From Malachius bipustulatus (Eukaryota > Arthropoda > Insecta > Coleoptera > Melyridae), in the NCBI GenBank assembly GCA_910589415.1, contig OU342634.1, positions 806,001 through 870,000 of the forward strand: a DNA stretch of 64,000 nt, read 5' to 3'. A model generated the notes under the pieces. The model searched no databases. It was not told the origin of the DNA and saw only the letters and a program-made list of their open reading frames with translations. The position numbers and the translations under genes are program-made. Within the stretch, counting starts at the first letter, position 1. Every line of letters begins with the position of its first letter. Below are positions 44,315 through 55,410 of this stretch, one piece after another.

Positions 44315-46780
44315 CAGGTTGATTCAGTCATGATGGATCAAACGAAGCAGGGTGATAAAGGACCTCAATACGCATCGATCTAACCCCCATATGTGTGATC
44401 GGAAAATTGATGGTTTGGGAGTTATCATCATTTAAGTCTATTTCCTGAAGAACCTGATTTTCCAAAGACAGTGTGTCATACCTACTGGCTTAACAGCTCG
44501 GGTTAGCTTGATGAAATTCTTCAAAGATGTAGTAAAATAATGAGTCTATCACATCGTGTGTAAGCTTCCCCAATTCAAGGGAAACAATTAGAAAAATTAA
44601 GTTCATAAAAAAATTTTGAAGCAGAATTATTTTTTTTTGTACATAACAACGCTCCTGTTAAATTCTTTTGGGGTAATTTATTTTTGGTACATGTTTCAAA
44701 AACTTCTCTCTTCAATTGGCAATCTACTCTACAAATTTAATTCAGCCAGCCTTTACATACATAGATTTCCATAATATTAATGGGCAAAAGGAAAAAGGCG
44801 ACATTTAATGTTCAGATGAAATTACAGCATTGTAAACAGTTTTTAAATGTAAAATATTGATAGAACAAAAGACAAAATGGACATCAACAGCACTCGTCAC
44901 ACTAATTTTTCGAAATTACCACCCCTAACCGCAATATATATACGACATCTTCTTGAAAAAATTATTTTTAACCTTCTAAACGCCTCCCTGTTATTTTCAA
45001 AGGTTACCTTGGTTTCAGCCAACTTCCTTCTCAATTCTACAAGCTGGAATATTCTTTGTAATACTCCAACTCCTTGTAATGACCCCAGAGAAAAAAGTCG
45101 AGCGGATTCATGTTCGGGGACCTAGGAGGCCATGCTATTGGTCCTTCATGCCCAATCCACTGTCAGGAGAGCTTTGATTAAGGTGATTTCTTGCATTCAA
45201 CGAATACTAGCATGGAGCTCCATCATTCTGGAGAAACATCCGCTGTCGTGTTTGTAAATTTGCGTTTTCCAGAAGAATAGGGAGCTCATTCTGCAGAAAG
45301 TTGAGATATGTTTCACCACTCAACCGCGCAGGTAACTCAAATGGTCCAATCAATTGTCTGCCCAAAATTCCACCCAATAAATTAACACTAAATTTGTGAT
45401 GAAAGTTGTGACGGTGGATCAAATGCGGGTTTTCTATGGACCAAAAATGATTGTTATGCACATTGAAGACACCATTCTGACTGAAGTTGGACTCGTCCGT
45501 CCAAAGAATATGATCAAAAAAGTCAGGATCTCCATACCTCCTTAGCACTTCTTGACAGTAATCGACTCTTTTTCTATGGTCCGTGGGCAGCAAATCCTCT
45601 ACCTTCCTGATATGGTATGGATGGTAATTTTCTTGTTGTAGAATGCGTTGTACGGTTGGCTGCGTGATTCTCGTTTGACGACTAATTGCCTTGGTACTTG
45701 TGGAAGGATCCGCTATAACTGTCATCTAATTGTTCCTTCTCGATTACTTGCTCCAGGTAAACAGCCCTCCATGTATGCGTTATGCACGCGTAAAAATACA
45801 CTGTAATCCGGGTAAGTTTCATACTGTAGTCCACCTCGACGCGTCACGTGGGTTCGATACAATCTTGCGGCAAGCCGAGCATTTCCTCTTGCGTATCCAT
45901 AGAAGTAATGCATTTCGGCATATTCAGATTGTAAGTAGAACATGACGACCAAAATAAACCAAAATAGGTCCGAAATATAATGAATGGGCGAGAACTAAGC
46001 CCACATTTACTTCAAATCGTAGTTTGAAGATATTATTTAAAAGTCCGATTGAACACTAGATTTTAACAGGAAAACTGAAGAACAAAACTACCAAATTAAA
46101 AAAAAAAGATTAATTAAAGAACAAAAATTATTAAAATTATTATAATTAAAAAAAAAACTTGTAGCGAATCGAAGAAGAACGAAGTGGAATACAGATTATA
46201 TTGCAAATTGAACTCCCTATATTAAGTTGTGTCAGTATTATTTACAATCTGTAACTATGACAACTGTCAACATTTATCCAATGTAGGTATTTCCATACGA
46301 AAATACATAATGAATAGGAATTTCCGCCTTTTTCATTTTGCTTTTTTTACGAGAAGCTATAAGAGTAGCTGAATAAAATTTATAGGGTAGATTGCCTACA
46401 AAAACAGAGACGTTTTTAAAACATGTTCAAAAAATAAATTACCACCAAAAATTTAACAGGAGCGTTGTTAAGTAAAAGATTATTTCTGCTTCAATAATTT
46501 TTTTATGAAATTTTTTTTCTAATTATGTTCCTTCTTGCATTGGGGAAGCTTACACATGATGTGATATAGACTCCTTATTTGACTACATTTTTGGAAAATT
46601 TCATCAAGCTAAACCGTGCTGTTAAGCCAGCATGACACACTGTCTGTGGAAAATCATGTTCTTCAGGAAATAGACTTAAATAATGATAACTCCCAAACCA
46701 TCAATTTTCCGATGACACATATGGGAGTTAGATCGATGCGTATTGAGGTCCTCTATCACCCTGCTTCGTTTGATCCATCA
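44315..46780 (-). mobile_element. Decayed Tc1/mariner-like transposon
   Basis: The left end CAGGTTGATTCAGTCATG (after TA) leads into an arm at ~44334-44640. This arm matches ~46500-46775 in inverse orientation (ATGGATCAAACGAAGCAGGG against CCCTGCTTCGTTTGATCCAT). Between the arms lies a minus-strand transposase pseudogene. The right end no longer matches and appears truncated. Adjacent to, and outside, the MITE ending at 44290. Confidence 0.75.
44900..45952 (-). pseudogene. Tc1/mariner (IS630)-like transposase, broken
   Basis: The N-terminus (45952-45722) has a helix-turn-helix lead-in, YAEMHYFYGYARGNARLAA. The next frame (45725-45207) gives a second HTH-like segment (SRQTRITQPTVQRILQ), then the catalytic part with the first Asp in HILWTDESNF and the second in FLQNDGAPC. 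After another frame change, AWPPRSPNMNPLDFFLWG (~45130-45080) supplies the third acidic position. In this family (DDE/D) the enzyme cuts at TA targets. At least two frameshifts and stops make it non-functional. Confidence 0.85.
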
Positions 46781-47799
46781 AGGGTGTGGATACTACTCCT
46801 AAAAGTTTTTTTTACAGAACTTTTTTCCTAATTATTTTTTTTTATCATTAAATTCACACTTTGGAGGGCCAGGTCAATTGAAAAAAAATTGTATCTTGAA
46901 AATTTCACGGAAACTCAATACTTTTCCACTAAAGAAATAAAACAAGCGGACCTACATAAATTATAAATTGTGATTTTACATACATATTTATTTTTAGCCG
47001 TCTTTTTTTTTATTTCAAGTTATTTCAGAAAAAAATCGATAAATGTGAATTTTTTACCCTACTTTAAGGGGATGTAACTTCTTAGGGGACGCTTTAAGAC
47101 ATTCTGTTTTATGACAAACCCCCCTTAAATTCAGCAAGGAATCTCCAGTTGAATTTTCTGCACTGATTAATGAAACACGCTGTATTTCTTCAGTCATCTC
47201 TTGTACTTGATAAATCAAGAGTAACATACGAGTTGACGTGTGGCAGATACGAGAAATGATGTGCCGAGAAATAGGTAAATATTGTTGCTAATGCAAAAAT
47301 CTTGTTCGCGCGTATTTTGAACACTTGGCCTGGTGTTTCATTACGACAGTAGTGCGTTAATAGATTTCTTAGCGTGTCTAGTGCAGTAATATGGAATATT
47401 TCGTTAGAAAAATGGGAGGGATAAGTGTTCTTTATCTGATGATTGTATGTAAAATAATGGTACTATAATAACTGTAACTAATAACTATACTTCTAATGGT
47501 ATTAAGATACTATCAACCAAAAGAAATGGCCTATAAGCCTAATAATAATTTAAAGTTAGATAGTAAGTCAAAGTTTGAACCTTATAGAAATGTACTGACG
47601 AATTGTCCAAGTAATAAATATAATATTATGTTATCGCATTATATTACTGCTACAGCGGATTCATTCAATGCAGTCCAGAGACTTATTTTTGTGTTTTTTT
47701 TTTTAACCAGAGGATTGAACAAATCCTCTTGCTGATCAATTATTCTTTAAAACTTTCAATTTAGTCTTTCTCGCGCTATAATAAAAAGAAGATATTTAC
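46781..47799. other. Intron DNA with a possible MITE end
   Basis: No coding frame recognised. GATTAATGAAACACGCTGTA (~47162-47181) resembles a decayed CACCCTGTA terminus, but no partner end was found. Ends at the KCNQ donor site. Confidence 0.4.
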
Positions 47800-47922
47800 C
47801 TGTTGTTCTACTCTATAAAGCCTAGCGCCGACTGTCATTGGTTTGAGGTTTCCGACTCGATCAATGCCTGCTAGATAGCTTCCAGGTTTTCCTAGAGTTT
47901 GATCCAATCGTCTTTGGAGTTC
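47800..47922 (-). CDS. KCNQ: KCNQ exon: end of helix C, linker, start of helix D
   Basis: 41 codons between a consensus acceptor (TTGTCTTCAG above 47922) and a donor (CAG|GTAAAT below 47800), phase 0 at both ends. It encodes ELQRRLDQTLGKPGSY at the end of helix C, a linker, then MTVGARLYRVEQQ. The last part aligns with the TIGARLNRVE start of helix D in KCNQ1-type channels, the subunit-assembly coiled coil. The partner exon lies 43.7 kb away at 4080. Confidence 0.88.
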
Positions 47923-48010
47923 CTGAAGACAATAAGAATTTCTAATAAGAAACAAATATTTCATCCATATCTTTAAATATAATTGTGCAATTATTTTATA
48001 TCCGTTTATA

Positions 48011-49029
48011 CAGGGTGAATTATAAAAAACGCCCCAAGCGATAACTCCGTTAATTTTGAAGATATGACAAAACTTTTTTATACAAAGTGGCGCCGTTTAT
48101 CATCATCTATATGTTGAGATAAACGCTCGATCAACACAACTTCCTGTTTAACCGGAAGTAACATCAACTTCGGGTTTTTAAATAGAACACCCTGTGAAAC
48201 TTTATATTTTTTAAATGTCTGAAAAAATCTAATACAGGTGGTTTTCACCATTGGAATTTAGATTGAGCGGTTTATGAGTTATAAGCAAGTGAAGATCGAA
48301 AATTTTCAACTTCAAAGCAGCGTAGAACTAGAACGGCTCAAGATATCTAAAAACGGTCTACATGTCCCTATCTTAACTTTTCATGTTTTATCCCACTATT
48401 GTCCGTATTCATCAAACTTCAAAATATAACTCTGGGGTTATATTTTGAATTTTCTGACAGCTGATTGGTCTAATGCTCAAAGCCTACGAACGCTACGAAT
48501 TTTAAACCAATGACATGCTCCAAAATTTAACCCCAGGGGTTATATTTATTGATGAATACGGGCCTATGTGGAGTAAATTTTAATACAGGGTGATGAAAAA
48601 TCGGATAATTTTCATCACCCTGTATTAAAATTTACTCCACATACTGGGATAAAACGTGAAAAGTTAGGATAGGGACATGTAAACCGTTTTTGGATATCTT
48701 GAGCCGTTCTTATTCTACACTGCTTTGAAGTTGAAAATTTTCGATCTTCACTTGTTTATAACTCATAAACCGCTCAATCTAAATTCCAATGGTGAAAACC
48801 ACCTGTATTAGATTTCTTCAGACATTTAAAAAATATAAAGTTTTACAGGGTGTTCTATTTAAAAACCCGAAGTTGATGTTACTTCCGGTTAAACAGGAAG
48901 TTGTGTTGATCGAGCGTTTATCTCAACGTGTAGATGATGATAAACGGCGCCACTTTGTATAAAAAAGTTTTGTCATATCTTCAAAATTAACGGAGTTATC
49001 GCTTGGGGCGTTTTTTATAATTCACCCTG
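48011..49029. mobile_element. 1.0-kb palindromic MITE filling a KCNQ intron
   Basis: CAGGGTGAATTATAAAAAAC pairs with GTTTTTTATAATTCACCCTG. TATA flanks are at 48007-48010 and 49030-49033. Near-perfect arms meet around 48610 at CAGGGTGATGAAAA...TTTTCATCACCCTG. A 166-bp MITE (48399-48564) interrupts the left arm only. The element is 88 bases from one exon and 21 from the other. No coding capacity. Confidence 0.92.
48399..48564. mobile_element. 166-bp MITE, copy 1
   Basis: TTGTCCGTATTCATCAA pairs with TTGATGAATACGGGCC, with TA at 48397-48398 and 48565-48566. Arms include ATATAACTCTGGGGTTATAT against ATAACCCCAGGGGTTATAT. The opposite arm of the host palindrome holds the unoccupied sequence CCCAGTATGTGG. 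Confidence 0.9.
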
Positions 49030-49050
49030 TATAAAACGTATTTCCATTAC

Positions 49051-49207
49051 CTTGATCCTGACCATCATATTAAGGTGACCCTGGCTGTATTGTTCAATCA
49101 CATCACGCACGTCGTATGGTTTTCTTGCCTGCTGAAATTTACGCCTTGCCACGAAATATTTTATTTTTCTTATAGCTCTGATCGCATTTTTGTGCGCCTC
49201 AGTTAAT
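49051..49207 (-). CDS. KCNQ: KCNQ exon: helix B (calmodulin site) and helix C start
   Basis: 157 bases between acceptor CTTTGCAG (above 49207) and donor AAG|GTAATG (below 49051). It encodes [36 protein letters not shown] and [16 protein letters not shown]. This is the most conserved stretch of the KCNQ C-terminus. Helix B binds the calmodulin C-lobe, and [11 protein letters not shown] begins helix C. Similarity to KCNQ1-type channels is very strong. It starts with one base completing a codon from the upstream exon and ends in phase 0. Confidence 0.95.
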
Positions 49208-49754
49208 CTGCAAAGGTAAAATTATTTGTATAATAATCAGGATTATTTAGAATAAAAATTCACAGTATAACTAAAGCAAAGTGAAGCGCAATAAATTTGG
49301 CTGAAGTTTAATATCGCTTGATGGATCTACTTAAACAGATATCGCAAATGAATGGAATTTTTATGAAAACATTTCTAAATTATGATGTTAAGGAAAATGC
49401 GTTCCTGATACAGATGATTCATAAAGAAACCTGAATGAGACGCGAGAATCGCTTCGTGTTTTTTTCCTGTTGATAAAAGTAATTTTGTTACTTTTGATCC
49501 CGAAAAAGGGGAATGTTCCTAAAAGAGGAACTCTGGGAAATTTAGTTAATGGTATATTCAGGATTGAATTACTCTACAGGGGTGCTTAACTTTATTAGAA
49601 ATATCAGAAGAACGAAATAAGACTAATAAGTAAAACCTTCACTACTTGCGCATCAATCGGATAAGTAGTGTATTTTTTTGAGATTATCTTTAGGGCTCAT
49701 AATTGTTTACTTTTTAATTAAATAACAACGTTCGTAAGCAATTATATAACTTAC

Positions 49755-49917
49755 AGAGTAACCCGTGGTAATTCTCCGTCTAGGTCGTCGATGTCATCAC
49801 TGGCGGCCTCAGTGACGGTGCTCTGCTGACTGGTGAAAACCGCCCCTCTGGCGCTCTCTCGTTCTCCTCTTCGGGCGGTGGAGGGTCGTGTTGGGGCACC
49901 GTAAGGAGGAGTGTCAC
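49755..49917 (-). CDS. KCNQ: KCNQ exon: linker between helices A and B
   Basis: 163 bases between an acceptor (ATTTTTAG above 49917) and a donor (CT|GTAAGT below 49755). It encodes a GDTPPYGAPTRPSTARRG segment, a Ser/Thr-rich middle, and DDIDDLDGELPRVTL. It leaves two bases of a Leu codon that the next exon completes (phase agreement). Low-complexity, acidic sequence before helix B is expected for the variable A-B linker. Earlier exons (membrane domain) are not in the window. Confidence 0.85.
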
Positions 49918-51631
49918 CTAAAAATATACCCGCATCTTCATCATCATGCCCGTATTTTATTTTCAAGTTTTGGAACGAAATATCTGATTAAACAATTTTT
50001 CTCGTGACAATTATTATTATTCACTGTCTCATAAAAAATGTTCTTGTTAATCCTATGTGTGTGAACAAAATTACAAGAATTCTGAGAATAATATTTTGCG
50101 AAGCAAGTAAAATCATATACATCAACAAAAATAAGTTGGATTATTTTTTAACGTTGACGTTTATGAAACCATAAAGCGGATTTAGAAGACATAAAACTTT
50201 TAGGTAGGTCATACGGGATTAGAATTATTTAATTGCCCACTATAGGAATATCTTAAATCGTTGAAGATACGAGATCGGTTGATTAGAGAAAAGTTGCATA
50301 ATTTTTTCCTTACTAGGCATATATTTAATACTGCTACATTGCTGGTGGGGGTCTGGAGATGTAGGAAAATAGCACGGTGCAGACATATCTTGCTATCTTT
50401 ATCTCGTCAAACGTATTTCGAGTCCAAGGCGCATGTCCGAGAACTGAACACCTACAAGCTATCAGATTCAACTGGTTCGACCACCTGACTCGTGACGCTT
50501 GCGTACAACGGGTCGAGTACTCTAAAAAACAGATAGAAATAGTCGTTTGCTGTCCCACTGACCGTGTCTTTGACATTTCCACTTACGAGCGTTAGCAATA
50601 AAGAAGTATTAGATATATTAGAAATTATTCAATAAAAAAAATGCCTACGATATTTTTAGTCGTTACTAGAATATCCTGGAAAAACTGAAAAAATGAGATT
50701 TCTTAATCTCATCATATTTTCCTTATTGTTGCAAAATTATTATAGTACATTGTATATCAAGGGCGGAACGAGGCCCATTTCAGGAATTTTTAAGTTCAGC
50801 CCGAGCGTAGCGAGGGACGTTTGCATACAAGTTAAAATTAGCTTCGGTACGGTATTGTTTAAGCGCGCTTCGACTTGTTTGAAACAACCGTGTATCGTGG
50901 TATGAATCTCGGGAGTTCTTAACAACGTGTTTTCTTTCGAGCTGTGCAACCCTCACCTACCGTTATCGTTATAATTACAACAACAACTGAGAAAATTTAT
51001 CGGCCCTAGGGCTAGAAATAATTCGTTAGCGAGCTGAAAAAATTTGTACACATTGAAGCGAGCTACTGTAGTACATCGGGCTGGAATAGACGTCGATTGG
51101 CCGGCTGTTGCCTATGGAAAAATCAACTTTCAGAGGCGGCAGGCTCAATTTTTTTTTTATTCTCCTTTTTTCGAAAAAGGAGAATTTTTTTCGAAAAAAA
51201 CAAACTTTTTTCCACCGAATTACATAATGTAGTCATTCTACTTTTCTTTTGTTTTTTTTTGTTCCTTTTTATGATATTTGGTGTGAAAAGTTGTCTTAAA
51301 AAAATAATAAAAAAAATTTAATGTTAATAATTTTTGGTTTTTATAATTTTTTATACCGAACGACATATAAAAATAATATGACGGCTATAGGAAAAACCAA
51401 ATTTGACTATGAAAACTTTGAAAAAAATTCAGTCGGCTTAAATTTTTTTTTAAATATCAAACGGATAGCTATGATGACTTAGCGAACCTACAAAAAATTA
51501 TTTATTATTTTGTAACAACAAAAAATATACGGCTAAAATAAGAAATCTCGACGTTTCAGTTTTTTAATTTTTAGGATATTTCAGTAACGACTGAAACTTT
51601 TTTTAAACGAGAGAAGACGATGTAGGAAGTA
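49918..51631. other. KCNQ intron or upstream DNA, nothing recognised
   Basis: Short frames at 50261-50949 overlap on both strands and show no family signature. 51140-51350 is homopolymer-rich (long T and A runs). No terminal repeats seen. Confidence 0.4.
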
Positions 51632-51889
51632 AGCATCCAGCCATCACCATGTCTGGCTCCAATACGTTGGCCTTTTTGAAGAAGATGACTCCCTGAGTTT
51701 TCTCAGCATTAAATTGAACTTGATTTCTATCGTCTCAAGCTAGAATTTCTTGTAGGTATTTAATATAGTCATAAGTATTAAAACTGTTTGCTTTCTGCGA
51801 GAATGTGTGTCGATGGCAGATGTTCGCGCATCTAAGGTATGGTATAAGAAGATAAAGTGTACTTTCGTCGGCAAAACTTTATCGTATGC
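51632..51889 (-). mobile_element. LINE A fragment, copy 4 (minus strand)
   Basis: The minus strand reproduces the LINE A RT region around the catalytic motif: TTTTGCCGACGA, then GATGCGCGAACATCTGCC, through to TTGGAGCCAGACATGGTGATGG. It corresponds to about 15297-15521 of copy 1, with stops and many changes. It is truncated at both ends. Confidence 0.8.
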
Positions 51890-52273
51890 ATGACAACTGC
51901 TTTTTGGATGCATGGCTTCTAATCTGATATTTGTTTGACCTATCAAAGAAATTATTTAATTTTGATATCCAATGTTCCAATATCAGTCCATTTCCAAAAT
52001 TTACCGGACTAAGTGCTGTAACGATCAACTTACTGGACTCAAATTGAGAATGTAGGTGATACGATACAGTATTAAATAAAAATATTTTTTTAAACCTTAC
52101 AATTAATTATTGGTATGAAAAATGCTTTCAGAATAGCCCTTAATATGCGTCAATTGGGCTTGCATGGTCGATATGGATTCGGTCCCAATTGGTGTCACGT
52201 TCTTCCCATGGATATACTTTAACCTTGATAGAATTTTTATAACGACTGCCAGTACATTCTTCACAATTTTATA

Positions 52274-53005
52274 CAGGGTGTTCTACAAGCTCTATGATAA
52301 ACTTTGACAGATGGTAGGTTGCTTGATTTTAAACATATTTTTTTTAATAAACATGGGTCCGATTCGTTTTTGTTTAGAAGTTACAAGCATTTAAAGAATC
52401 GTAATTTTTTCAGTCAACCAGGAAGTGACACTAAGTCGCTATGTCACTAAGACACTATGTCAACCAATGTACATACACTTATAAAATATACACTTACTTC
52501 AATGAAAAACGTAGGCTGATAAATAAATAAATAAATAAATAAATGAACATTTCCCGAATAAATGGATAGGTCAAGGAGGTCCAATATCATGGCCACCTCG
52601 TTCTCCCGATCTGAATCCTCTGGATTTTTATTTATGGGGACACATGAAGCAGCTGGTCTACCATGTTGAAATCGCTACCCATCAGCAGTTACTTGAAAGA
52701 ATTCAAGATGCAGCTAACCTAATAAGAAATGATCCAAATCTCATTCTTCGAGTGACCGAATCTTTAGTTCGTCGATGTGAGGCTTGCATTCAAGCTGAGG
52801 GTGGACATTTCGAACAATTTTTATAGTCTTAAGTTTTGTGATTATCATTTAATTTAAATTTTTATTGTTGATTGTTAATAAAGGTTAAATGCTTGTAACT
52901 TCTAAACAAAAACGAATCGGACCCATGTTTATTAAAAAAAATATGTTTAAAATCAAGCAACCTACCATCTGTCAAAGTTTGTCATAGAGCTTGTAGAACA
53001 CCCTG
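52274..53005 (+). mobile_element. Tc1/mariner-like element with partial transposase
   Basis: CAGGGTGTTCTACAAGCTCT pairs with AGAGCTTGTAGAACACCCTG, with TATA flanks at 52270-52273 and 53006-53009. Arms are ~120 bp, and contain AATAAACATGGGTCCGA as in the MITE at 7818. The interior encodes only the C-terminal third of a transposase, so this is an internal-deletion derivative linking the MITE ends to a transposase type. Confidence 0.9.
52542..52826 (+). pseudogene. Transposase C-terminus (Tc1/mariner-like)
   Basis: 95 codons open up to an AAAT-rich run. SWPPRSPDLNPLDFYLWG contains the third catalytic acidic residue. The C-terminus is GGHFEQFL followed by TAG. The first two catalytic Asp residues and the DNA-binding domain are absent. 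It is the same family as the pseudogene at 44900-45952 (WPPRSP, NPLDF, LWGH shared), but a different subfamily. Confidence 0.85.
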
Positions 53006-53415
53006 TATACATATTTAAGTAACATTTTATATATGTTTATTAAGAAGAACACAAAACCCGCTACACCAATATATCAACAGACATGAGACCTTACTCAGAG
53101 AAATGTTTATAAACGTTATGTCCTCATAATGAATTATTGAATTGAATACCCATCTCAATCAATGTTATAAGCTCTTTCATCGGTCATCGTGTTCAGCCCT
53201 TGTCAAAAATTCAATTACAAAACATAACATATCTACACAGAAGAATAAAATCTCAGACATAATAAAAACTAAAAAGAAAAATTCATTTTTCCTTATTTGA
53301 AAAATTATCCGGAAGTAAGTGTAGTTTCAGCATCTTCCGCAATTGGACATTACATAAGCATAAACGAACCGCTTCGCGGTTCTAGTGATACAGAACTATT
53401 ATTGACATACAAAAA

Positions 53416-55362
53416 GGCACACCTCCAAACAACTGGCTTTTCGCCAACGGAGAGAGAGCCCCAACGGCATAAACCATCACACTTTCATCCTTGCTCGAAA
53501 CAGATGCAAAGAAATAATTAGATCAAACCAAGGAAACTCACAACCAAAGAATTTAGGAACAAACTTCTCTCCTGCCCTAACGGTTCGAAGTCTTTTTGGT
53601 CTGTAACTAAGGCAGTCAGCCAGAACTTCACCACGATTCCACCACTTACACGGACAGATGGGACTATCGCATCCACGGCTACTGAGAAGGCAAACTTGTT
53701 GGCGGGAGTCTTTTCTTCATACTCTTCCGTCGACTTTCGTGGAAGAACTCCGCCAATGATCCCTTCCGTGGAGACCAAAATGTCAGACATTGTTTTCCGA
53801 CAGCGTGTCATAAAAAGCATTATGTTAGCCTTAGACCCAAACAAAGCTTCTGGGCCCGATGACGTACCTGTTATCGTACTAAAGAAATGCGCCACTCAGC
53901 TGTCATCTGTTTTCTGCCGACTTTTCAACTTGTCGTATAAAAAGGGAATATCTCTTTCTTGCTGGAAATGTGCACGGATCCAACCTATTCCCAAGAAAGG
54001 CAAAAAGACTATACCAAATAACTATCGACCAGTGACACTTCTTTCAATAATATCCAAGATTATGGAGAAAGCTTTTAACCAACATCTTTTAAAATACTTG
54101 GAAGCAGCTAATATAATCAGCGACCGCCAATACGGATTCCGCAAACAGAGGTCAACTGGTGACCTCCTCACTTACGTCACCGAGCTGCGGAACGGCGCAA
54201 TCGAGCACCATGGGGAGTCTCGAGGGGTTGCGCTTGATATTTCTAGAGCTTTCGACCGTGTTTGGCATGGTGGACTGTTGGCAAAACTACAAGCCTACCT
54301 ATGGCATGCCCGAGAAATTCTGCTTGTGGCTTGCGAGTTATCTCGGAGATCGTTCATTACAGGTGGCAGTCAATGGAGTTCTTTCTGAGACTTTTTCCAT
54401 CAATGCCGGTGTGCCTCAGGGATCCATTTTATCTCCTACTCTTTTTCTAATATTTATAAACGACTTGCTTGAAACAACAACAAATCCAATATGTATACAG
54501 TTTTGCCGACGACAGTACCTCATATCTTCTTATACGTTAGATGCGCGAACATCTGCCATCGACGCACAGACTCGCAGGGAGCAAGAAGTTGCCATACTTA
54601 ACAATGACTTGCAAGACATTCCAACTTGAGGCGATAGAAACCAAGTCGAATTTAATGCTGGAAAAACCCGAGCAGTCATCTTCTCCATAAAGACCAACGT
54701 TTTGGAGCCAGATATGATGATGGCGGTACACTCTCTTACCCCAGCGTCATCTCTTCGTTTACTTGGAAGTGAGCCTCGGAGAGAACATGTCCTGGCATGA
54801 TCATGTTGCAGGTCTGGCGAAGAGTGCTTCTCAAAAACTTGGAACACTCTTCCGCACGAAGAAATTTTATACACCACAACAGCTTCTCCTCTTATACAAG
54901 GCTCAAATCCGACCATCCTTGGAGTACTGCTCACATGTTTGTAGGTCAGCTCCCAAACATACGCTGAGACTACTCGACTCTATTTATAAAAGAGCCATCC
55001 GCTTGATTGGGGACTCAGATTTGACAAAAAATTTAGACACTCTCGAACATCGAAGAAGAGTAGCTGACCTGAGTCTGTTTTACAGATATTTTAATGGAAA
55101 GTGTTCAAAAGACGTGGCCCGCTTGATCCCACCAAGAACAAGACCGGGCAGAAATACACGTCGAGCCGCAGACGCTCATCCGTATCAGGTTCAGCTCGTT
55201 ACACCTCGTACCACCCTATTTCAGACTTCTTTTATGTATAGAACCGCATCACTTTGGAATAGCATTCCAAAAGGCGTGTTTCCCGAAGTATACAACCTAC
55301 AGCGATTCAAGGCCAACGTGAATCGACATATCCGCTCATGCACCGCTCCCAGAGCGTCATAG
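53416..55362 (+). pseudogene. LINE A copy 2 ORF2 remnant (RT, frameshifted)
   Basis: RT motifs DPNKASGPDD, CATQLSSVFC, QYGFRKQRST and AFDRVWHGG are in frame at 53696-~54300. Four extra bases in GCCTACCTATGGCATG (~54294) shift the frame to that carrying GVPQGSILSP. Further lesions occur before the C-terminal frame 54763-55362 (SLEYCSHVC, SLWNSIPKG), including an internal stop (CTTGAGGCG ~54626). Non-functional. Confidence 0.85.
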
Positions 55363-55410
55363 GGATTTCCTTGCAGTGCATGTGCATTTTCAATAAAAAA
55401 AATAAATAAA
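53416..55410 (+). mobile_element. LINE A, copy 2 (5'-truncated)
   Basis: Starts inside the region equivalent to ~5290 of copy 1 (CACCTCCAAAC...CTGGCTTTTCGCCAA) and runs to CATTTTCAATAAAAAAAATA. It lacks the LTR1 insertion, so its TTTATAAACGACTTGCTT at 54454-54471 is the pre-insertion sequence. It lies in the same orientation as copy 1. Confidence 0.88.

Larger units (their letters stand above)
4081..47799 (-). other. 43.7-kb KCNQ intron packed with nested transposons
   Basis: The region is bounded by a GT donor just below 47800 and an AG acceptor just above 4080, both read on the minus strand. It contains LINE A, LINE B, LINE C, three Gypsy-type elements and at least six inverted-repeat DNA elements, listed separately. 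About 4.8 kb (26166-30982) has no recognised transposon. No host exon was found inside. Confidence 0.7.

Noticed and set aside
50693..50949. Opposed 69-70-codon frames near 50.8 kb
   Set aside because: Overlapping on both strands with no similarity to any family. Most likely chance.
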